A stretch of DNA of 8,238 nt from JBBQRS01 sp038214535 (lineage in GTDB: Bacteria > Chloroflexota > Anaerolineae > CG2-30-64-16), in assembly GCA_038214535.1 (NCBI GenBank), contig JBBQRS010000165.1, positions 1 to 8,238 on the forward strand. The letters are read 5' to 3'. Position 1 is the stretch's first letter; each line of letters begins with the position of its first letter. Positions 4,213 through 8,238 of the stretch are shown here, piece by piece. The notes below the pieces were generated by a model that saw only the letters and a list, made by a program, of their open reading frames with translations, was not told the origin of the DNA and searched no databases. The position numbers were made by a program, and so were the translations under genes.

Positions 4213-6084
4213 ATGGAACAAGAAGCGTCTTTCATCAACCTGCTGATCGTGTTGCTGGTGGCGTTTGCCGTCCCGATTGTGCTGCTGCGCTTCAAACGGT
4301 TCAGCATCCCTATCGTGGTGGGCGAGATCATCGCGGGGATCATCCTGGGGCGCAGCGGGCTGCAACTGGTCTCGTATGGTGATCCGCTGCTGAACCTGTT
4401 TGCCGAGTTCGGCTTCGTCTTCCTGATGTTCCTCGCCGGGCTGGAGGTGGATTTCAGCAACTTCCGACGCTTCAACGGCGGACCCGACGAACAGCAGGAA
4501 CATTCTATGGGGCCGGCCTCGCTGGGCGGGCTGGTGTTCGTGCTGACGCTGGCGCTCTCCGCGGGCGTGGGGCTGTTGTTGCAAGGCTTCGGACTGGTGC
4601 GCAACCCGTGGATGATGGCGCTGATCCTCTCCACGACCTCGGTCGGCGTCGTGATGCCGATCCTCAAAGAGCGGAATCTCAGTTCCGGGCGCTACGGACA
4701 GTCCATCCTGGTGGCGGCGCTGATCGCCGACTTCGGGACGATGCTGCTGATCACGGTGCTGGTCGCGGTGATCTCGCAGGGCCTGACGCTCGACATCCTG
4801 CTGATCGGCGTGCTATTTGTGGCGTTCTTCCTGCTCTATCAGCTCGGGCTCTTCTCGAACCGGATACCGTCTGTGCGCCGCACCATCGAGGAACTGAGCC
4901 ACGCGACGGGGCAGATCAAGATGCGACTGGCGTTTGCGATCATGCTGGCGTTTGTGGCGCTGTCGCAGGTGCTCGGCACGGAGATCATCCTGGGGGCGTT
5001 CCTGGCGGGCGCGATGCTCTCGCTGCTGCGCACGCCGGACGACACGGCGCTGATCCACCAGCTCGAGGCCATCGGGTTCGGCTTCTTCATCCCGCTCTTC
5101 TTCATCGAGGTGGGGCTGCGCTTCGATGTGAGCGCGCTGCTGGCGTCGCCCGCGGCGATGCTGCTGGTGCCGATCCTGGTCGTGGCGGCGATCGTGGTGA
5201 AGCTGATTCCGGGGCTGCTGTTCCGGATCCCATTTTCCTGGCGCGAGGCGATTGCCGCGGGCACACTGCTGTCGGCGCGCCTCTCGCTGATTATCGCGGC
5301 TTCAGCCGTGGGGCTGCGCCTGGGCGTGATCACCGAGTCGGTGAACGCGGCCATCATCCTCGTCGCGATCATCACCGTGACGCTGTCGCCGCTGATTTTC
5401 AACCGGATCATCGCACAAGATGAGAAAGCCGGCGGCGGGCAAACCGTCATCTTCGGTGCGAACGACATGGGTCTACAGGTGGCGCAACAACTGACGGCGC
5501 ACGGTGAGCCAGTGCTGGTGCTCGACCTCGACGCGCAGGCGGTGGAGCGCGCACGCCAGCATGGGTTGGATGCGTTCGTAGCGACGCCATTCGCCGAACG
5601 TGAGCGACTTGCAACTTATCTGGAAACGACTCCTGCCGTGATCTGCGTCCACAGCGACGACGATGCGAACTACGAGTTTTGCGAAGTGGCGCGGACGACC
5701 TATGGCATTGACACCGTGCTGGCAGGCGTCGCCGACCCGACACATGCCTTACGCTTCGAGCAACTCGGCGTCAAGGCGATCAGCGCGACGCTGGCGCAGG
5801 CAACCCTGGCGGTGTTGGTGGTCCGCAATCCCACGACCTATGCCCTGCTCACCCGGACGGACGACGACAAGGAGATTTGGGAAGTCGTGGTGAGCGGCGG
5901 GCCGTGCGTGCGGAAACGGCTGCACCAGTTGCGACTGCCCGGCGACGTGTTGGTGCTGGCGCTGCGCCGCAACGGCGACCTGCTGGTGCCGCACGGGAAC
6001 ATGCAGATCGAGCGCGGCGACCGGCTGACGCTGGCGGGCGGGGTGGATTGTATCGAGACCGTGAACGCCATGTTTGCCTCGTAA
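4213..6084 (+). CDS. CPA2-family cation:proton antiporter with TrkA-N and TrkA-C domains (KefB/KefC-like)
   Basis: This 623-residue protein combines a CPA2 transport domain (about 1-400) with a cytosolic TrkA-N Rossmann domain (about 409-530) and a TrkA-C domain (about 545-621). Family signatures include GEIIAGIILGRSGL (37-50), GFVFLMFLAGLEVD (67-80), TTSVGVVMPILKE (141-153) and the helix-5 Asp at 173 in ALIADFG, the expected ion-binding acid. TrkA-N begins TVIFGANDMG, where the nucleotide loop reads G-A-N-D-M-G rather than GxGxxG. The strand-2 acids D437/D439 (VLDLD) are present, so NAD(H) binding may be altered. K+ or Na+/H+ exchange at the inner membrane, gated by ligand binding to the cytosolic domains, is the likely function. 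The ATG has no ribosome binding site but a -10 box 7 nt before it, suggesting a leaderless mRNA. It is divergent from arsR with about 145 nt between their promoters; a joint response to electrophile or metalloid stress is only a guess. Ion selectivity is unknown. Confidence 0.92.
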   Translation: MEQEASFINLLIVLLVAFAVPIVLLRFKRFSIPIVVGEIIAGIILGRSGLQLVSYGDPLLNLFAEFGFVFLMFLAGLEVDFSNFRRFNGGPDEQQEHSMGPASLGGLVFVLTLALSAGVGLLLQGFGLVRNPWMMALILSTTSVGVVMPILKERNLSSGRYGQSILVAALIADFGTMLLITVLVAVISQGLTLDILLIGVLFVAFFLLYQLGLFSNRIPSVRRTIEELSHATGQIKMRLAFAIMLAFVALSQVLGTEIILGAFLAGAMLSLLRTPDDTALIHQLEAIGFGFFIPLFFIEVGLRFDVSALLASPAAMLLVPILVVAAIVVKLIPGLLFRIPFSWREAIAAGTLLSARLSLIIAASAVGLRLGVITESVNAAIILVAIITVTLSPLIFNRIIAQDEKAGGGQTVIFGANDMGLQVAQQLTAHGEPVLVLDLDAQAVERARQHGLDAFVATPFAERERLATYLETTPAVICVHSDDDANYEFCEVARTTYGIDTVLAGVADPTHALRFEQLGVKAISATLAQATLAVLVVRNPTTYALLTRTDDDKEIWEVVVSGGPCVRKRLHQLRLPGDVLVLALRRNGDLLVPHGNMQIERGDRLTLAGGVDCIETVNAMFAS

Positions 6085-6096
6085 TACACCGCTCAG

Positions 6097-6111
6097 GGCG
6101 CGGCCCGCGCC
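6097..6111. other. Short GC-only palindrome after the antiporter gene
   Basis: GGCGCGG and CCGCGCC flank a single C, 12 nt after the antiporter stop. It could form a short, GC-rich hairpin at the transcript end. No T-run follows, so it is not a canonical terminator. Confidence 0.3.
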
Positions 6112-6162
6112 GAAACAACAGACAAGTATCGCGTCCTCAAGCGCAGAAACTCCAAACGCTCC

Positions 6163-6234
6163 TGGAGTCGATGCTTAAGCCGGTTACCTTCGTAACAAAC
6201 GTCAAGCGCAACACCGGCTGAAGCCTCGACTCCA
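6163..6234. repeat. 72-nt inverted-repeat element upstream of the redoxin-like frame
   Basis: Two 21-nt arms (6163-6183 and 6214-6234) are reverse complements at 19 of 21 positions. The left arm starts TGGAGTCGATGCTTAAGCC; the right arm ends CCTCGACTCCA. The 30-nt loop holds a perfect GTTAC-CTTC-GTAAC mini-hairpin (6183-6196). The size and design resemble dispersed palindromic (REP/MITE-like) elements. The rest of 6085-6286 holds no gene start I can support. Confidence 0.7.
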
Positions 6235-6286
6235 ATACAGAAAAAACCTCTGCGCGGAACTTCCCTGCCCCGGTCAGATCGTCATC

Positions 6287-6640
6287 GTGACGGGCGGCAC
6301 CCGAGCGGCCACCGAGGGGTCGAAGGCGTGGGGCGAAGCGCTGGAAGCTGCGTATCGCTCAGATGCGGGCGTCAGGCTCTTTGCGCTCGCGATCATCGAG
6401 AATCTGCCCCGGTTCGTCCCCAGAAGCCTGGTCAAAGGCCAGATGGGTAAGGATTCGGCCTCGACTCCCATGCTGATTGATTGGGATGGCAAGAGCAAGG
6501 CGCTGATGGATGCGTCGAGGGGAAGTCTGCCGCACGTCTGGGTGTTTGACCGGCGCGGTCACCTGCGCCTGAGGGTTGCCGCGGAACTCACGGACGAAAA
6601 CTTGCGTGCGTTACAAGATGCGATTGGAGGACTGACATGA
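6287..6640 (+). CDS. Redoxin/thioredoxin-like domain protein without catalytic Cys, probably 5'-truncated
   Basis: The frame from GTG 6287 gives 117 residues with the end of a thioredoxin-like fold. A VRLFALAIIENLP strand is followed by STPMLIDWDGK, then GSLPHVWVFDRRGHLRLR, the cis-Pro and 'xDRxGxxxxR' strand pair seen in AhpC/redoxin-type proteins, and a final helix TDENLRALQDAIGGL. The upstream in-frame codons read GQIVIV, which looks like the first core strand. However, no ATG, GTG or TTG exists in frame between the stop at 6176 and 6287, and no ribosome binding site precedes 6287. The inverted repeat at 6163-6234 lies just upstream, so the 5' end may have been lost. The GTG-start product has no Cys at all. 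Its TGA overlaps the next ATG (ATGA), so it was built as the partner of the sialidase gene. Function unknown; it may be a pseudogene. Confidence 0.55.
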   Translation: MTGGTRAATEGSKAWGEALEAAYRSDAGVRLFALAIIENLPRFVPRSLVKGQMGKDSASTPMLIDWDGKSKALMDASRGSLPHVWVFDRRGHLRLRVAAELTDENLRALQDAIGGLT

Positions 6641-7107
6641 GCGCCGATCATCGTCCATGTGTGGGCGACGTGCGGGACGTGAGCATTGTTTCGGAACTCG
6701 TCCAGCCGGCGGTGTATGACCGCGTCTGGCAGCCGGACATCGCGCCGTGGAAGCCTGGTCATTTGCTGGTGGCGTTTGGCCGGCATCTGCGCGGCGCGGC
6801 GGATATGGGCGACATCGTGTGCGCCGTCAGCACGGACGACGGCGTGAGCTGGGATGAGCCGGTGACGATCTTCGATCATCGCGTCAGGATGGGGGCGCTC
6901 GGCGTGGCCTACGCGAACCCGGTGCTGTACCGTCCGCCGGTGCAGGAGATCGTGTGGTGCTTCGCCATGCGCTGCCCGGCATACTACCCGGAGCGAGGAC
7001 AGCCAACTGTGCGCGGCGTATACGGCGAACGGTGGCCGCTCGTGGCAGCCGGTCGAATTGGCCGTGCATTATCACTCCCCGATCATTACATGCGTGGGCG
7101 TGGTTAG
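6637..7107 (+). CDS. N-terminal frame of the broken sialidase-like gene
   Basis: As it stands this frame encodes 156 residues. Only about the first 120 are genuine, ending at ...AMRCPAYYPER. The remaining residues up to the TGA-type stop near 7107 are out-of-frame read-through of the real coding sequence. The ATG overlaps the preceding TGA, and no separate ribosome binding site is needed. Confidence 0.6.
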   Translation: MSADHRPCVGDVRDVSIVSELVQPAVYDRVWQPDIAPWKPGHLLVAFGRHLRGAADMGDIVCAVSTDDGVSWDEPVTIFDHRVRMGALGVAYANPVLYRPPVQEIVWCFAMRCPAYYPERGQPTVRGVYGERWPLVAAGRIGRALSLPDHYMRGRG

Positions 7108-7723
7108 GGTAGACGGCCCCCAGGGGCTGCGCTATCTCCTACCGGTGCATCGCAACACGCTACGTCATGATCCGATGGGCAGCCATAACCAGATGGCGTT
7201 GGAAAGCAGCAGCCTGCTCGAATGGCGGCTGGCCGGGTATGTGCCGCAACCCGAGGGCAAGCCCATGTTCATGCACGAGGGTCACATCGCGCCGGGCGAC
7301 GCGGCAGGCGAGCTGAAGATGGTCACGCGTACAGCACAGGGTAGAACCGGGGCGCTGGCGCTGGAGCCGCCGACCGCATACTCCAGCGTCAGCCACGACG
7401 GCGGGCATACCTGGTCGGTGGGGCAAGCGGAGCCGGACCTCTACAACAGCGTCTCGAAGGCCTTTTTCGACCGGGATCAATTTGGCAGACACATCTACGT
7501 GTACAGCACAGGCCCGGCGTGGGAGCGCAAGGGACTGGCCTACAAGGTCAAGATGCCGGGCGCGCCGTGGGGCAACGAGCGACTCTTCTATGACGCGGGC
7601 GTCCACAACTCGTACCCGACGCTGCTCGAACATGCTCCGGGCCGGTTCTACGCCGTGTGGGACAGCTCGAACGACCCGGATGAGGAGCGCACGGTGATCC
7701 GTTTTGGCCGGCTGAATCCATAA
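7058..7723 (+). CDS. C-terminal frame of the broken sialidase-like gene
   Basis: Gene finders would start this frame at TTG 7058 (221 residues), but family-like sequence already begins at about 6998, so the TTG is not a native start and has no ribosome binding site. It holds the Asp box SHDGGHTW (residues 112-119 of this piece) and the terminal propeller strands, ending ...TVIRFGRLNP before TAA. Alone it lacks at least one blade and would not be expected to fold as an enzyme. Confidence 0.6.
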   Translation: MAVHYHSPIITCVGVVRVDGPQGLRYLLPVHRNTLRHDPMGSHNQMALESSSLLEWRLAGYVPQPEGKPMFMHEGHIAPGDAAGELKMVTRTAQGRTGALALEPPTAYSSVSHDGGHTWSVGQAEPDLYNSVSKAFFDRDQFGRHIYVYSTGPAWERKGLAYKVKMPGAPWGNERLFYDAGVHNSYPTLLEHAPGRFYAVWDSSNDPDEERTVIRFGRLNP

Positions 7724-7735
7724 TACCAACGACGT

Positions 7736-7764
7736 TTGCCGATTCGGTGATCCTCGCGTACAAT
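7736..7764 (+). promoter_or_regulatory. Promoter of the MFS transporter gene
   Basis: TTGCCG (7736-7741) and TACAAT (7759-7764) are spaced by 17 nt, 13 nt after the sialidase stop. A start near 7771 would give a leader of about 100 nt before the ATG at 7871. The -10 matches five of six consensus bases, the -35 four of six. Confidence 0.55.
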
Positions 7765-7778
7765 CGCGCGTGAAGGAT

Positions 7779-7802
7779 GGCGCAAGAGGTCGGATTTGCG
7801 CC
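7779..7802 (+). other. Leader hairpin 1 upstream of the MFS gene
   Basis: GGCGCAA (7779-7785) pairs perfectly with TTGCGCC (7796-7802) around a 10-nt loop. It would lie within the first 35 nt of the transcript from the promoter at 7736-7764. Confidence 0.45.
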
Positions 7803-7822
7803 GCCATAAACTCGATGTGAAG

Positions 7823-7857
7823 CCGCGCATGAGGGAATGCTCGTGCGTGGTTTCTTT
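7823..7857 (+). terminator. Leader hairpin 2 with U-rich tail; possible attenuator before the MFS gene
   Basis: An 11-bp stem, CCGCGCATGAG (7823-7833) with CTCGTGCGTGG (7840-7850), including two G-U pairs, closes a 6-nt GGAATG loop and is followed directly by TTTCTTT (7851-7857). This is the shape of an intrinsic terminator, yet it lies between a promoter and its gene, so it may attenuate. The stem also buries the in-frame ATG at 7829, which argues against that start. The U-tract is interrupted by a C, so termination would be partial. Confidence 0.45.
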
Positions 7858-7870
7858 GCCCGCCCAAAGC

Positions 7871-8238
7871 ATGAAATCTGCCCTCGCCGCCAACTCCATG
7901 GTTTCGACGCTGTTTAACCTACAGGGGAACGCGCGCGGGTGCGTTTACACCGAGCCGCTGTGGGGCATCCCGTATAACCTCTACGCGCCGTATATGTCGG
8001 TCTATATGCTCGCTCTGGGGCTAACCGATGTGCAGATCGGGTTGATCACGAGCATCAGCCTGGGGATGCAGGTGTTCTGGGCGTTGATGAGCGGGGCGAT
8101 CACGGATAAGGTGGGTCGCCGGCGTACCACCCTCATCAGCGATCTCATCACATGGAGCCTGCCCTGCCTGATCTGGGCCATCTCACAGAACTTCACGTAC
8201 TTCCTGGTGGCGGCGATCCTCAACAGCGCGTGGCGCAT
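7871..8238 (+). CDS. Major facilitator superfamily transporter, N-terminal part (partial, runs off the right edge)
   Basis: One hundred and twenty-two codons are visible. The protein reads ...NLQGNARGCVYTEPLWGIPYNLYAPYMSVYMLALGLTDVQIGL, then helix 2 and the MFS loop-2/3 signature GAITDKVGRRRTT, followed by helices 3 and the start of 4 (LITWSLPCLIWAISQNFTYFLVAAIL). The G-x-x-x-D-x-x-G-R-R-R motif is diagnostic for the superfamily. The start is uncertain: ATG 7871 has no good ribosome binding site. In-frame alternatives are ATG 7829 (inside a strong hairpin), GTG 7847 (after AGGGA), and ATG 7898. It has its own promoter after the sialidase gene, so co-regulation with it is not implied. Substrate unknown. 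Confidence 0.85.
   Translation, partial: MKSALAANSMVSTLFNLQGNARGCVYTEPLWGIPYNLYAPYMSVYMLALGLTDVQIGLITSISLGMQVFWALMSGAITDKVGRRRTTLISDLITWSLPCLIWAISQNFTYFLVAAILNSAWR

Larger units (their letters stand above)
6637..7723 (+). pseudogene. BNR-repeat sialidase-like gene broken by a +1 frameshift
   Basis: Two overlapping frames together make one sialidase-like beta-propeller protein of about 361 residues; the span is 1,087 nt, one base more than a multiple of three. Frame 1 runs from ATG 6637 to about 6996 and holds the first Asp box, STDDGVSW (residues 65-72). Frame 2 takes over near 6998 with DSQLCAAYTANGGRSWQP, whose TANGGRSW (7022-7045) is a second, variant Asp box. A third, SHDGGHTW, lies at 7391-7414, and the HNSYPTLLEH...FYAVWDSS segment near the end is sialidase-like. 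The extra base lies within about 6991-7000 (probably a G in GAGCGAGGAC). There is no signal peptide, so an intact product would be cytosolic; the glycoside substrate is unknown. It is coupled to the redoxin-like frame by ATGA. This may be a true lesion or an assembly error. Confidence 0.75.

Noticed and set aside
4608..5423. 271-residue plus-strand frame inside the antiporter gene
   Set aside because: It is an Ala/Arg/Gly/Asp-rich shadow of the GC-rich antiporter coding sequence in another frame.
6270..6310. GQIVIVTGGTRA as the start of a short-chain dehydrogenase
   Set aside because: The TGGTRGIG Rossmann pattern is not completed (TRAATEG follows) and there is no downstream YxxxK; the later DRxG strand pair fits a redoxin fold.
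7771..7819. Leaderless GTG-start gene right after the TACAAT box
   Set aside because: The frame from the GTG near 7770 hits a stop after 16 codons; the box is better read as the promoter of the MFS leader.
7160..7867. 235-residue minus-strand frame opposite the sialidase C-terminal part
   Set aside because: The opposite strand has Asp boxes and sialidase-like strands; this frame has no recognisable features and no ribosome binding site.
7829..7870. ATG 7829 as the MFS start
   Set aside because: It is buried in the 11-bp hairpin stem and adds a Cys-rich, non-MFS-like N-terminus; it cannot be fully excluded.
1..8238. CRISPR array, transposase or phage genes
   Set aside because: No regularly spaced direct repeats, and no transposase, integrase or phage structural frame is recognisable on either strand.

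Overview
The window is GC-rich bacterial DNA, most likely from a Chloroflexota-type (Anaerolineae-like) genome or metagenome contig. That guess rests on GC-rich codon use, TTG starts, a probably leaderless antiporter gene, an intracellular-type BNR sialidase and the MFS family at the right edge. The lineage is an inference, not something a marker gene proves.

Left edge (1-530). The first 51 codons of an EamA/DMT-type transporter run leftwards off the window. A complete tRNA-Asp(GTC) with a good sigma70-type promoter is transcribed rightwards. A bulged hairpin lies between the tRNA and the end of the next operon.

Central minus-strand block (462-4068). This is a two-transcript metalloid/thiol-type cluster. 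An ArsR-family repressor with the CVC metalloid site has a strong promoter and what looks like its own terminator. Behind it lies a tightly packed operon: a thioredoxin-like CxxC protein, an ArsP-type permease, an unrecognised 61-residue Cys-rich protein, a TauE/SafE permease, an FmdE-domain protein with a zinc ribbon, and possibly a 21-residue peptide. Both transcripts start at nearly the same 26-bp element (two 10-nt arms, 6-nt spacer, 17 of 20 arm positions identical), the probable ArsR operator. The likely logic is that a thiol-reactive (metalloid) signal releases ArsR. The cell then makes a small redox protein, two permeases of different families, a small Cys-rich protein and a metal-binding FmdE-like protein. 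Thioredoxin-like, ArsP-like and ArsR genes are often neighbours; the addition of the Cys-rich protein, TauE and FmdE is the most novel aspect here.

Right block, plus strand (4213-8238). A CPA2 cation:proton antiporter fused to TrkA-N/TrkA-C domains is probably translated from a leaderless mRNA. After a 72-nt inverted-repeat element comes a redoxin-like frame that seems to have lost its 5' end. It overlaps (ATGA) a BNR-type sialidase gene broken by a single +1 frameshift. The window ends inside an MFS transporter gene, preceded by a promoter and a leader with two strong hairpins, one followed by a U-rich run that could act as an attenuator.
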